Part shown: in pieces, positions 38,471 to 51,136 of the stretch
Layout: every line of letters starts with the position of its first letter
Position numbering within the stretch: the first letter of the stretch is position 1
NCBI RefSeq assembly: GCF_001522545.3
Contig: NC_031774.1
Span: 16,678,296-16,742,295, forward strand
Direction: 5' to 3'
From: Parus major
Taxonomy: Eukaryota; Chordata; Aves; Passeriformes; Paridae
Length of the DNA stretch: 64,000 nucleotides
Made by a program: the position numbers and the translations under genes
The notes under the pieces: model-generated
Told to the model about the DNA's origin: nothing
Seen by the model: only the letters and a program-made list of their open reading frames with translations
The model's database searches: none

Positions 38471-39237
38471 GCATACAAGTAATTTTAAATTGTCCCTTCT
38501 ACTGTAATTACCTGGCAGGTTAATTCCATGTTCCAGCTACAGAATGCTATAGAACCTAGCTATTTAAAGTCCTTCAGAAATGCACCTGACAATCACTCAC
38601 TTATATGACTAATATATAATCACTTGTATCACTAATATACTACTATTAATTAATATTTATTAATGAACACAGTGTTGTTTTGCTATTGCCTTCCCATTCC
38701 AGAAGAAAGAGTTTATCACTCATGACCTGATGAAATATTAATTCATGGTAAAATTTTGCCACTTTTCCTGTGATTCTCAAGTTCCCTTAGTCTTCAGTTG
38801 TCAGGGACTTTTGATTTTGATTAAATAAGCAGGTGGCACAATTGTGGCCCTGTTTTGGATTTATTCATGTTAGTTTTTTTAAAAGAAAAAATATTTTAAG
38901 GATAAAGATAATTCAGATAGTCAATATTGCCCATACACCTGAAGGAACAATGGTCAAACATAAGTAAAAAGTAAAAGCACAAACAAAATCTGTGTTTATT
39001 GAACTTTAATACATTTACCCTGGATTTCCACTAGGCTCTAAGTACACATGTGCTGCAAGGAGCAATGTGGAAAGATAATGAATTTTATGTCTTTGCCTGT
39101 GCTGAGGACACTTCCTTTATAACAATATCAATGTGGCTCTTAAACCACAAATATAGTTTTAAAAACCCTACACACTCTGATGGGTACCTCTTCCTACATG
39201 CTCCTAGTAAGGTTTTTAGCTTCTTTGCTTGTATTGT

Positions 39238-39300
39238 GGGGTATTTTGGTGTTTGGTGTTTGTTTATGGGTTTTTTTGTTTTTGTTTTTTTTTTGTTAAT
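39238..39300. repeat. T/G-rich low-complexity tract
   Basis: GGTGTTTGGTGTTTG words grade into GTTTTTG and a long T run. It is about 230 bases 3' (in gene sense) of the TM3 exon of TSPAN4, inside the intron. Confidence 0.85.
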
Positions 39301-39533
39301 GACAGATGCACTTGGCAGTATGTGTGACCTTGAGTTGTACACTTGAGCAAGCAAGACAGCCCAGTCCTGCCAGGCTGCTTATGCATTCTGAGAGAGCTCC
39401 TTCTGAGAGGAGTGTCTCAAGGAAGACAGAAGCATGATGTGCATACCAAGCCAAGTGCTTCATGATTTATTTATATGGAAAAGGGGCATATAAATTTGCT
39501 GAAGGGGAAAGAAAAATGAAGAATTTGACTTAC

Positions 39534-39608
39534 CTTGTCGGTGTAGACGAAGAACAGAATCACAACAGTGAGCTCCAACAGAAATATAATTAACAGCATG
39601 ATAAAAAA
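39534..39608 (-). CDS. TSPAN4: TSPAN4 coding exon: third transmembrane segment
   Basis: This 75-bp phase-0 exon encodes 25 residues, FFIMLLIIFLLE then LTVVILFFVYTDK, aligning with about residues 86-110 of tetraspanin-4. On the minus strand the acceptor is a pyrimidine-rich run ending TTGACAG and the donor is AAG|GTAAGT. The product is the third membrane helix, with the conserved glutamate inside the helix typical of tetraspanin TM3, ending at the Tyr-Thr-Asp-Lys that leads into the large loop. A 75-base exon encoding exactly TM3 is the usual tetraspanin gene layout. It is too short to stand out as an open frame and was found by reading the minus strand between the two flanking exons. Confidence 0.97.
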
Positions 39609-42600
39609 CTGTCAAGAGAAGAAAAGAACAGGGGATAAAACAAAAGCAAAAGCCATCAGCATATATTTCAGCTTTTTCTGGATGCACAGCAAGAACATTC
39701 AGCAGATCATGCAGAATGGGGAGTGGGAGTCATACAGGCAGCAGGATACAAAGCTGCTGCAACTGAAAAAGCAGGTGAAGGACTAGTCAGGAAACACCAG
39801 TGCCTGGGCATAGGCATGGCCCATTCATAGCACTGGTTCCAGTAGAACAGCCTAAAACCTCACCAAGAGCAAACCAGTGCTCTCTTTGACAGCAAACCTT
39901 GAGAAATCTTCCCATGCTAAGTTTTCTTCCTTTTTTCCCCCACTGGATATTAGTGATGATATCCAACGATATCCATGAAATCCACAGCGTAACTTCCCAT
40001 GGCAAGAATAGGCAGCCTGGGCTATAAATCATAAAGTCATAGTTCCTTTCAAGGGTAATTGTGGGATCAAGGGGGAAGTGAAAGGTGTACCAAGTTAGCT
40101 TTATGAGCAGTTTCAGGGAGCTACACGAATCACCCATGAGTTTCAGTTGAAAAGGGCTGATTTGCACTGAAGACATCAAAGCAAAGTTGGGCAACCTCTC
40201 TTTCTTCTCATAAGCCATGGAACTGCCTAAAACCCAGGAGTCAAAAGCTCAAAGGACTGGATAAAAATCTTTTAAAACAGGGATCTCAGGTAGATTCTCT
40301 AAAGCTCTCAGCTCTGATTGACTTCAGTGAGAGGAACTGCTGGCAATGCCAAATACTTCTGGAAAACCACATCCTCTGCATTTTGTTACCATGCTGGATG
40401 GGTCTGCAGCAGCATCAAAACAGCACCTGCACTATCAGAGCATTAAATGCAGCTGAGTTTTGCATAGACAGATAAAGGAGAGAGTAATTTTGGAAACTTT
40501 TTAGGCTGAGGCAAAGGTCCAGCTCCCTATAACAAAAAATTCACACATTTAGCAACCTGTAAGGCTGGAATTCTAATACTGAGCAACACTGACTTAATTG
40601 GAATCCCATCCCCAAGAGAAAAATGCAGTTACTGTCTCTTCAACCACAAGGCTACAATCCTATAAAAGTTTAATAGCTACTAAGCCTTTATCAGAATTTC
40701 TGCACTGCCTGGTAAGCCAAAACCAAACCTTTGAACCCATGGATTTATGTGACTGAATGGAGGGCAAAAAGTCATGAAGGGGAAAATACTTTTCTTCCCT
40801 GGCACAATTACTGTGTCTACAGAAGTCATTGCATTTTGCCCCATGAATCTTAAATTATTTATTTTCAAATTTCCATCACCAGTATTTTTACACCTGCCTG
40901 ACCCTAATACTGGATCCTATTACTGCCCAGTTTTGAATCACAGACCTCATTTATGCCTGTGATCCAAGCTGATTTCCATATCATTACCATCCAACACTGA
41001 CCTTCTGTATGGCTTTGCAAAGCTGTCTTGGTGCAGCTTGCTTACTTTTTACAATTTTAAGCTGCTGCATAGCATTAACTAAAACAGGACAAAGCATATT
41101 CCTCTTTGCAAAGATGCACAGACACTTTTTTAATATCTATTTGGCTGTAGAATACTTTTTTTCTCATCCATAAAAAAATAATTTTTTTCAAAATGTGCAT
41201 GTGAACACCATTTTCTCCCTATGAAATTCCCTGGCATAGACAGGATTGCATGAGACAATCTCTAGAACAAAGGAGAAAGACTCTTTGTTACCCATTATAT
41301 ACAGTGATCAGCATTTCCTGCCACAGGACCTCAGTTTCAACAGCTTATCATTTTGCCAAACCTTAATTATCTGTGCTGATATATTTTGTGCTGGTTTCTG
41401 TCAAAAGGATAAAAGCTTTGGAAGAATGTCAAAAATAGCACTCCAATTACTTCTAAGAATGAAGCAGGGCAAAGTATGCTATTCTTCCCAGGTTAAATTT
41501 CTGGTGCTTTAATTTGAATCCTCTCATACTGCAATTTTTAGAGCAGAGACCTGACACTGTGCAGCTCCATTTCAAGCACAGAAATTTCAGCCTTTTGTCT
41601 TACCCAGCTACGAGTGGATGTTTGTGGGAAAGTTATTAGCTTTCAAGAGACTGCATTTCACACATCATAGAGATGAGAGGGCTCAACAGCTAAAACCTGC
41701 AAATCATACATACACCCACGACCAGACAAACCATAAAGTATCCCACAGATCTTTTCTGCTCCTGTGGTGCCTTTCTGCCATCTCCCCAAAGCCAATAACC
41801 TCCAACCCCACTTCAAAGGACATGGCCTGGAACAGGGGGTATGTCCAGGAACTGGAATAAAACATAGGAATCTGTTTTTCCTGTGCTCTCCAGAAAGCTT
41901 TTCCTCCCTTCCCTGCACACAGCAGCATGGAGAGAGTATAGATGAAGCCACAAGTGACTGCAGGAGAAAGGCTACTCCAAGTAAGAACATTTTTAACAGC
42001 AGATGGGGAATGGTTTGGCTTAGGATTTGATCTGGCTATAAGTTTTAGAAAAACTGTTCCTACAAGCAGCAGACAATCCAGGCAGGAAACAGAGGGGACA
42101 GGGGACACTTGTGTACATGGATACCCAGGAAGAATGAGGTCTTTGAGAGGCTGGTGGCTGGAACCATGGAAAAAAAAGAGCAAGAAATAAAGAGTGGCCC
42201 TAAAAAAAAGGCATTCTGCACTGACCCCTTGGCAGAGTATAATGTGCAAGGAATGGACTGGAGACTGGTAAGGGGGGAGGAAAGGTATCTGGAGGGAGGC
42301 TGAGGTGTTTTCTCAAGTATATCATTATTTCTTGATACTAGCATCAGTAATTAAAATTTTATCTTAATTGGCAACAAATGAAGTGAAATTTCACATCTAA
42401 AGAGTATTTTCTCCTGCAACACCAACTCTTCTAAAAGCTATCAGCTTCAGACTGGGGCAGTGAGCTGGCCTTGCGTTGTGTCCACCAGCTGAAGGAGGCT
42501 GGACCTTCTGGCGACATCCTGACGGTGCTCCTGCCTTCCTCAGTTCATACTAGAGAAATAGGCATGACACTGACATCAGAAAAGATGCTAAAATTGTGAA

Positions 42601-45184
42601 GTCAAGCACTCAAAATTTAGGAAAGATCAGAATAAAAATCCTCTCATTGATGGTTATGTATCATGTCTAAGTCTTTCCCTACATAGACTGAGAGGGTTCT
42701 TCAAGTTGGGAATTTGGTTTCATGCAATGCAAATCTTGGAAGCCATACAGTGAACCAAAACTAATGTACATTGTTCAAAAAGTCAAAACCTAGATAGGGA
42801 TTATCCTTTAACTCCATAGAAAAATATTTTGGTTTCATATAAAGTATTTAATTCTATATTTTTTTACACTTGGAAACATTGACAGAGCCCCACAAGGCTG
42901 TATCACAGAAAACGAACAAGTATTAGGAATCCCCATGTGTGCAGACAGTAGAGACCTGTGCTGTGCCTTTTATTAAAAATGTTAATTAAGTGATATCAAC
43001 CCCAATATGGAGGCTTCACACTCATCACCTCATCAAAACTACAAGCACTTGCATGTCAACTCATCTGTGATCCCCCTTCTAAAGAAGAGCTGCAGCTAAA
43101 CCCAAAGCAGCACCTTGGAAAGGAGCAGTCGAGGCTTCAGCCTGTGCTGGCTGCAAAGCAAGGCCCGCACACTGCAGCACATCCTGTGATTCACCAGACT
43201 AAAGTGCAAGCACAGACACATGCACAACCTGCTCCTCTAGTCCACAGCACCTTCCAATAACAGGTCATTTTCAGTTCCATCCTCACTATCATCCCAAAGG
43301 GAATGATGCCCAATACAGGGCCAGACCTAACTTTGCATATACCATTCAAGTTTAGAAGGAAGAAACCTGAACTCACTAAAGGCTCACAGCACCTAAACCC
43401 CCACCACACCTGCTGGAAACTCTCACGGCTGCTTTCCAATTGAGTTCTCTCACTGTGGTGATAAATACTGAGAAAAATAAAATTGAGTTTTGTTTGGTTC
43501 ACTGGGGCTGTAGGCTATTGGTATAATAAAGATTTATGCATGGAGAAACAACAATCCCAAAGCAAAGCATTCATGTGAAACTCCATAAAAAAAGATTAAT
43601 CTGACCTTGTACAGAGAAATGCTTTACCATACTACTTGTCAAACAGTGGGATGCAACCCAGCAGAGGTTCAGTGGAGAGGTCCCTAGTGCTCAGCTTTTC
43701 ATAAATTATACCTGAAATAACCCCACAGAAGCTTTGATGAGGAGGGAGGTAAGGTAACACCCTTCTGTCTACCAATGCTGATTTCCAACCCCTAAGAAAA
43801 CTAAGGCCAGCTTATCAGCAGCTACCTTTATCTTCTACAAAGCCTTTGACTTTCCCACAGATTCTCATTAAAGGTGTATGGAAAAGTAAGTATGCAGCTG
43901 CTACCAAACCTATGTCGTGGATATGAACCACCCACCTGCTATCAGAAAGAAAAGTCTGCTAGAGGAGAGGAGGTCCCAACTTTCAACTCCATCCCCACTG
44001 GGTCTGTACCAGGCTTTTGACTTACTACTTCCAGTTTTATTCATTCAGGCTCTTGATACCAACTGGAGAATCAAGAACTGTACCCTGTGTACATCACTTA
44101 AAGCACATTTCCACTGCTGCTCACACAGCAGAGAACAACAAGTTAATTGTATTTCCCTCCCAAATAGGATTCTCTGGTTTCTCAGATGCTACAGACACTT
44201 GCCTCCCTGCATGATGACTGACATCACACACTAATACACAGGATTGGGTCATCTGCTTCCCCACTGCCTCTCCCTCACAAATCTCAACAGAGGGATCATG
44301 TTGCTCAAATTGCCCATCTCTTCATGTCAGGAGTATCTGATCTTCTCTAAGTCTCCCAAAGACAAAAGTGACCCAATACAATGAAAACCAAGGTGTGGCT
44401 GTCTTGTTAGCCTACTAACTTTTTGCTGTGAGACTAAATGTGATATAACTGATGGCAAACTCTAGACTGCTGTGTTTCCACTGCTTGCTGAAGTAATGCA
44501 TTTAGTTTGATGGGAGGCTGTCTCAGAAGGGGACAGCAGGATCTCAGTGTGCCAGACCTGTTTCTCAACTTGGCTCACAGCAGGAGACAGAAGCTTCTTG
44601 CAAAGAATTATTCAAATCCTCTTCAACAAACATGAAAGTAGTAGGAAGACCTGAGAGCCAGCTGTTTCTTTTGAACAGTGATACATTCCAGAAAAAGTTT
44701 TAAGTTCATGGCCTAGCAAATATATTGCTTACACCAAACTGCATACAAATTAGAATAACCTTCCTAAGAAACTGAACAAATAACTTCAACAGACAGCCTG
44801 TGCTGTTTCCCATCACATTTAAACTGCCTGCAAGGTGGATAGTTGGCTTCTTTTCTGACAGACGCTATGAAGTACAACACATGAGCAGGGAGGTTGCTCC
44901 TGGTAAATGCTCCAGCAAAGTAGCTGCCCTCCACCTACACCAGTTCCCAGGATGAAGGAGAAAAAAACTAGAAAATTTACAGCCAATCCTTCCTCTGTAA
45001 AATGTTACAAACTTCAAGTTTGTTACAGTGATGATACAAATGATACAAGCATTTTGCCTTTTAGTGAGGCTGGATTGCCAATTCCTGATCATCTTTAATT
45101 TCAGTGTTACATTTCACTTCCTAACAAAAACACACCCCAGTATAAGAAATTACAGACATTCTTTGGGATAAAATAGTTGGTCTA
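39609..45184. other. Intronic stretch without a recognised element; stop-poor segment inside
   Basis: I recognise no repeat family or exon. Two minus-strand open frames stand out by length only: 143 codons at 39787-40218 and 181 codons at 41704-42249, the longest gap-free frame in the window. Neither shows a domain, a signal peptide followed by a sensible body, or family resemblance that I can name. Frames on the other strand overlap the second one, so the segment is simply poor in stops. Confidence 0.5.
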
Positions 45185-45218
45185 CTGGAAGGATTAATAT
45201 CCTGGAAGGATTATTAAT
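45185..45218. repeat. Two-copy 17-bp tandem duplication
   Basis: CTGGAAGGATTAATATC (45185-45201) is followed directly by CTGGAAGGATTATTAAT (45202-45218). They differ only in the last few bases. The pair lies about 80 bases before the CR1 copy at 45300. Confidence 0.85.
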
Positions 45219-45299
45219 TGGTCTGCCTGGTCCTAATGTGTACATATATAACCTCGGTGCTCAAGAATGAACCAGCTCTGGCTGCTAGAAGACAGAGTC

Positions 45300-45850
45300 T
45301 CTTAGAATCACAGAAACACAGAGGTTGTCAGTGACCCCTGGATACTGCCTGGTTCAAGCCCTTCCTAAAAGCACAGTCCTCTACATGAAGCTGTACAGAG
45401 TTGTGCCCAGTCATCTTAGGAGCATCTCCAAGGATGAAGATGGACAATCACCCACAGCCTCACTGGATACCTTTTTCCAATACTTGACTATATTTGTGAT
45501 AAGAAAAATAACAAAAATATTTCGTATCTCTAATTGGAAATTCCTTTGGCTTTAATCTGTGCCTGTTATCTCTTGTACCATCCTGTAAATCCTTCCAAGA
45601 GCTCTATTTTCCTTATATTGTACTACAAGGTAATTGAAGACATGAATAAAATATCGTCCCTGCTTTAATTTCTTAAGACAGAACAAACCCAGCTCTCTCA
45701 GTCTGTCCTTTCACATTATGTGCCCCACAATAACCACAGTGTCTCTCCACTGGATCCCTTCCCTTCTGGTATTCACATGTCTCTTCTACTGGGGAGCTTT
45801 AAATTGGGTTAAGCACTTTAGATGAAGCCTTTTCTTATCCTAGAAGAAGG
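45300..45850 (-). mobile_element. CR1 LINE 3' end, fairly well preserved
   Basis: Read on the plus strand, it follows the reverse complement of avian CR1 from its 3' terminus inward: 'agaatcacagaaacacagagg', 'agcatctccaaggatgaag', 'ctttttccaatacttgac', 'tgtgcctgttatctcttgt', 'aacccagctctctcagtctg', 'ctccactggatccc', 'cttctactggggagc' and 'tagatgaagcc'. Nearly every block of the family's 3' region is present in order over about 550 bases. It is inserted in the same orientation as TSPAN4. The 5' side is truncated, as is usual for CR1. Confidence 0.9.
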
Positions 45851-46985
45851 TGTCATTACTTGTCCATGTCAAGAAATGTAAAGGAATGTGGGGCTTGGTA
45901 TGGTCCACAAAGATGCAATCACTGCATTTATAATTTTATTTTGATTTGAGACAAAAGTACATTTGAAAGATCTGTGCTTGATTTTTAGATTGCAATTTGA
46001 TATGAACAGAAATACTATCAAAGGTAACCTCATATCCTGCACACATCCTTCCCTTCTCTTCTCATCCTATATTTAATACTGAAGGTGTACATAGTATCTG
46101 TCCTTTTTGAATAAATTATGTCAAACCTTTACCTACTGTCATGGAAAGAAAATGAGCTCCATCCCTGCTGAAACCAGGACACCTAGAAATTCACAGAGCT
46201 CCATGTTAAACTCAGAAGAACTTAATGTATTTTACAGGAGGCACACTTTACCATGCTGCCTGAAAATTTAAAGTTTTCCTCAAATTTAATATGCTTTTTA
46301 ATTTTTCTATTATTTTATAATGGATTATATTATTTATATTTTAGTATTATTTAATGGATTGAGTGATGATGTCTCATTACTATGGTTGGCATTGTTAAAA
46401 TCTTTTCTGTTCCTGCAGAAATGTAACATCTCCATACCCAACCTAATTATGACAGATGCATCAACAAACTTTGATGTTACCCAAAGGGGTAACACTGTCA
46501 GAGGTTCTGAATGCTATAAACTATTGCCAAATTTACTTCATATTCCACACTTTGGAAAAATTCAAGCCACCTAAAAAAAGGTCTGAATTAATGCCAGAAT
46601 TTCCTGAGATACTGAAAAAAAAAAACAAAACAAGAAGTCCAGGTACTGGAGAACCACAAACTCTTTATAAAGGTCCTGTACTTTTGCAATTGTTGGATCT
46701 GGCTTTCTAATCAGAGAAATATGAAGTTCGTCCTCAGGCATTTTCAGATTTCCCAGAATAGCTTTTTAATAACATATTGGTACTTGACTTTTACAGAATA
46801 AAAACTCATATGGTACAGATTTTGTCAGCACTCAAAAAAACCCCTACAAAACTTTGTTCCACTTTTGAAAGCAAAAGTGTTCAATGTATCACTAGTTCTC
46901 ACAAGAAGTTTGATTTAACATAATTCCCCGAAGGCATCTTGATCTGATATATTAATAGAGAGTAGGAAGATTATGAAAGATTCTC

Positions 46986-47002
46986 TTTTTTTTTTTTTTT
47001 TT
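46986..47002. repeat. Poly(T) run, 17 bases
   Basis: An uninterrupted T run. No retroposed gene is recognisable beside it. Confidence 0.9.
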
Positions 47003-47429
47003 AATTTCCTTTGATTTTCTTTTCCGAGGTACTGAGCAAGTAGAGGAGAACAGAAGAGAAAGTGCAATGGGAATTGTACTTAGAAGTGACTTCCTCTGCA
47101 GCCTGGAAGACTTGTACAGAAAAAGACAGAGTAGCGAACAAGGAATGACAGGATAGTGCCCAGACTGCAACAATAACTGGAATCACAGTCAACAAAATCC
47201 CAGTGTATTAACCTACTACATGAACTTCAGAGTGAAAGGGAAAGGGCAGTTTGTTTCTACCAATTTCTATCACAGTAGATTCTGATTACACATCCCAGTA
47301 CCAAAGGTTTTGCTGACGCTTGGTCTGAACACTCCTTTCATTAGTTCCACGCACTTGCTCCCACTTACCACCCTTTTCAGCACCACAAATGCTTCCTTTC
47401 TGTCCACAGCATTTATACTCCTTGAATAT

Positions 47430-47545
47430 TTGTAGATTTATGTCCCATCTGAGCTCTCTCTCTCCCATGTTGTGCTTATTTAGCTCTTTAAGTACTTCCT
47501 TGTAAGTAAATCTCTTTAGTCTCACCATCATTTTTTTCAGCATAA
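47430..47545 (-). mobile_element. Old CR1 LINE fragment
   Basis: On the plus strand the blocks 'ttgaatatttgtagattta', 'tgtcccatctgagctctctct', 'tatttagctctttaagtact', 'ccttgtaagtaaatc' and 'tcaccatcattttt' match, in order, the reverse complement of the old CR1 3' region ('gtatttgtagactgt', 'tgtcccctcagtctcctct', 'ttcagctctttaagcct', 'ccttataaggcat', 'tgatcattttt'). It is highly diverged and short. Confidence 0.5.
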
Positions 47546-48028
47546 AAATGATAAGTTTGCTCATAAACTGTAAAAAGGCAGTAATGTATATGAGCAAACT
47601 TACAAACAGAAACTCCATTATGAAAACGTCATGTATCTAAATTTGGTTCATCAGCTATTATTCTCTGAAAGCCTTAATGGCTAATTCATTCTGATTGTGA
47701 CAAAGCCTTGCATGCTTTATGCCTGCTGGATATATAGTACAGCTCTGTTTATGTTTGGACTATATACTTTATGAATGTGCAAAACCTCCTGCTGATCAAT
47801 AAAGCTCAAAGAAATCTGCAGTAATTATTTCTGGGAAAATATACAACATATGCAGCCTTCCCACATTAACAGTGTTTCATTTTAGTCTCATTACTACTTT
47901 CAGTTGGAATCATTCAGTCTTACTGCATTAGTGAGTGAAAGTTGAGAGACCTAATATTCCCATACTATGCATCAAAGGATTTTAAGTGGTATTTTATGGC
48001 GTCCTAGGGGTTTTTTTCATATTCTACG

Positions 48029-48074
48029 AAAACTGACTGTCAAAATCAATGAAAACTGACTACGAAAATCAATG
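48029..48074. repeat. Two-copy 23-bp tandem duplication
   Basis: Two adjacent 23-base units both start AAAACTGACT and end AAAATCAATG. They differ at only three central positions (GTC versus ACG). No function is implied. Confidence 0.92.
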
Positions 48075-49524
48075 AAGTGTCATCAAATATTAGCCAGGTG
48101 TCACTCTCCTATCACAACAGAGGGTGGGGGTGGGCCTTTAGCAGACCACAGATTCCTTAGAACTTATAAAGGTCTTGCTGGCCTTTGACTTTTATAAGGG
48201 TTGCTTCATTTCTTCTGCAAACATAATGCAAAAGTGTGACATGATCTGGTGTGATTTTATATTAGTCAGCAGAGAAACGCTTCTTACTTGTGATGTATGA
48301 GTGGCTGAAGAATAAAATAAAACATCAGAGTAGCTCTTGCAAGTGCCTGTGCCACTCCACTCATGACAAAGCAGTTAAGAGTCCACCTAACACAGGTAAA
48401 GGATAAAGTCAATACAACTAAAAGGCTCTGGCTTGGGTTTAATCCAACCTACTCCATTTATGATAATGCCATGCAATGTTTTTATTTCTAGGAGTGTCAA
48501 AACAGTGCCTAGAAACTGTGATGTGTATGTAATTGAAGGAGGTAGTGAGAAGATGGATAAGGAGAAAATATAAAGGACATGGTAGAGTATTTTGTCTGTG
48601 TTTAAATTCTCCTGCCAGTTTTACCCCCAGTTTGGGGTTCTCAAATGTGCTACACAGAAGCAGAAGTATGAGATGCATGTATGTCAGTCTTGTAGTAGCT
48701 GAATGAAGAAGCAGACAGTGTGGCCTACCTAATTCTGCCTTTTAGCTGGTAATATTGAGGGTCTGAAATATCTGTAACATGAAATTAACTCTGGCTGTAC
48801 CTTGGGTGGCATCAGATTTACACAAACTAGCCTCCATTTCTTTACCTCCCGAGTTACATTTTTCTGAGGTTCAGGTAATTCTACTCCTTATAGAGAAAGA
48901 AGTCAATGTTGCTCTTCAATTTAGGTTGCATTACTAAGGTGGTTAAAAGTAACAAAAGAATGACTGGGGAAAAAACCACACATGCTTCTTTACTAAACCT
49001 ATTGCTTTCTATCTGAGGAGATAATCTTATTATTGGGGAAAGAAAATAGCAAATGTTATGCTCAGAAGTGACATGAATGTCTGGGCTGGCAAGGAACATA
49101 CTTTCAAAATGGGAGTAATTGTGTTGTCTTTCAGCTCTTGCAGGTGATCCCAGGTCTGGATCTGGAAATGGCTCAGAGCCAGGCTTCTTTTGTAGAACCT
49201 CTGGCACATGAGAGTAGGTTGAATGCTGAGACATAAGATGGGAGAAGGGACACTTTGTAGTGTCAGGAGAACTTGAGCCTGCGCAGACTGTCAGAGAAGC
49301 TGATATTGCTAATAGACTTTAACCATCAAGGAGTTAGGAACTCAAACATTCACAGCCATTTAGACAAACAGATTAAACCTTCAGCTGATCTAAATTAGTA
49401 CAGCTCCCCTGGTGGTGCTGCCACACTGTATGATCGCCATCTAATTCATATCTAATTCACTTCTTGCAGTGTCTTGGCACTACAAAAAGAAATGGGGACA
49501 TTCAGAAAACATTCTTGCTTGACC

Positions 49525-49695
49525 TAACAGGCTCTCCAGGGAAGTGGGGCTCCAAGCTGGTGAGAGTTCAAGGAGTTTGTGGATGACACTCGTAGTTGTA
49601 TGGTTTAGTTTAGTTGGGTAGTCCTGCAAGGAGCAGGTAGTAGGACTCAATGATTCTTATGGGTCACTTCCAATTCAATATTGTGTGATTCTGTA
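49525..49695 (+). mobile_element. CR1 LINE 3' end fragment
   Basis: The blocks 'aggctctccagggaagtgg', 'gttcaaggagtttgtggatg', 'tatggtttagtt', 'aggactcaatgattcttat' and 'ttgtgtgattctgt' match the avian CR1 3' end ('aggctgcccagggaagtgg', 'ttcaaggagagactggatg', 'atggtctagtt', 'tggactcgatgatctt', 'gattctatgattctgt') in order. It is about 170 bases, 5' truncated, antisense to TSPAN4. Confidence 0.85.
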
Positions 49696-50855
49696 ACTCA
49701 GAGTACATCAGGCATTAGTGGTATTGCATCAGTCTGTATCAGAAAATTAAATACACCCTATGAGGTAAGCCTCCCTACACACTGACCCTAGAGTCAAGGC
49801 TAAAACAAGGAGGGAAGGAAACTTTATTATTTCTCTCTTCAGTTCCCAGATCCTTTGATTAAGTGCTCCCAGAGCTGAAGAAAAGAAGGGAGGAAGGGGA
49901 GGACTCAGATAGGTTCCATCCCCTCACAAATTTCAGTGCCAGCCAAGTGTAAGAAACCAAAAACTGGAAGACCAGGAGAAGCAGATCCTTCATAATAGAG
50001 ACAACCAAACTAGGGGAGATTGGTGTTCAGTCCTTGCAGTCCAAGCAGGCAGCAAGGTGGAATTTCACATGGAGCACAGCACTACACAGAAGTGATATAC
50101 ATCATGTATAATGCTCTCAGGCTGTATGTATGGCATCTGTCTGGTCTCTGCATTGCTTGCTGCTGTGGCTGCAGCCAGCCTCTTCCTGATTTTGCTAGTC
50201 TGATCTCTAAAACACCAGCTCACGTGCTAAACTGGAATCAGAATATACTGCTTGATCTGTAGCATTAAATTACTGAGATGAAGTCATTTACAGGCTTTTT
50301 CTTTCCATTTAGTTGCTTTGAAATAAATTCCCCATCACCAATGAAGTTTCAACTGTCAGCTCTCTGGATCCAGGGATACTATTGAAAACAGTAGGGTTTT
50401 TTAGTTTCCTTTTCTTCCTACTCATTAACTCTTTCCTTATTTTTTTTATGGCTGTTTCACTTACAGATGAGCTGGCTAGAGTTCAGAAAACTCTCAACAG
50501 CACAGTACAAAACACCATGGGCACTCATTTTCCCCTTGGACTATTCCATAAATGAGAATCTTTTGATATCTGTATAGTCACACAGATATGTATATGGCAT
50601 CAGTGTATTCCACAGCTGGTCCTGACCTAATATCAAGTTTTAATTCTGATTTTATTCATTCCAGCAGCTGTGATGAACTACTTGCTTATTAACACAAACT
50701 TGTAATTTAAATTAAACTGAACACACAGAACTGCCTGTTAATGATTACTTTCCTTCCCTTTCTCATTAATCATTGTTTCAGCTTCTCTACAATAAAACCA
50801 GGGTTATCCACAGATCAGGACATATCAGAATAAGGAGAAGTAGGTGTTTCTAAGT

Positions 50856-50877
50856 AATTTTGTTAATTAACAAAATT
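50856..50877. repeat. 22-bp perfect palindrome
   Basis: The sequence is its own reverse complement over 22 bases, centred on GTTAATTAAC and flanked by AATTTT and AAAATT. It is AT-rich. GTTAATTAAC is also close to the HNF1 consensus half-site pair (GTTAAT...ATTAAC), so a binding site is conceivable but unproven. Confidence 0.9.
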
Positions 50878-51119
50878 CTGTTAATCCTGTGATGGAACAT
50901 ATCCAGCCTTGGTGCTCCATAAGAAGGCAGCTGGCTTTGGATAATTAGAGAGGAATCACATTTTGTCTTTTCACCCCTTTCCCCTTTCTAATTTATTCTT
51001 TTTTAAGTAATGTGTGGAGAAGGATCCCCTCATCCTCTGCCTCTTTGGGCTGGATTATTGGCCATGATGCATCCCAACCAGAGCAGAAGAATGTGTTCTT
51101 GGTATCAAATCATTGGAGG

Positions 51120-51136
51120 AAAAAAAAAAAAAAAAA
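51120..51136. repeat. Poly(A) run, 17 bases
   Basis: An uninterrupted A run with no recognisable retroposed sequence upstream. Confidence 0.9.

Larger units (their letters stand above)
5849..39533 (-). other. TSPAN4: TSPAN4 intron of 33.7 kb between TM3 and large-loop exons
   Basis: It is bounded by the GTAAGT donor of the exon at 39534-39608 and the TTTTAG acceptor of the exon at 5747-5848. It includes an 873-base assembly gap. It contains CR1 copies, a MIR-like SINE and several A/C- or T/G-rich tracts, each listed separately. I see no conserved exon of another gene on either strand, although short unclassified open frames occur throughout. Confidence 0.9.

Noticed and set aside
39787..40218. 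143-codon minus-strand frame directly upstream of the TM3 exon, considered as an alternative TSPAN4 exon
   Set aside because: It has no splice donor leading in phase into the TM3 exon that I can see, and no tetraspanin or other recognisable features.
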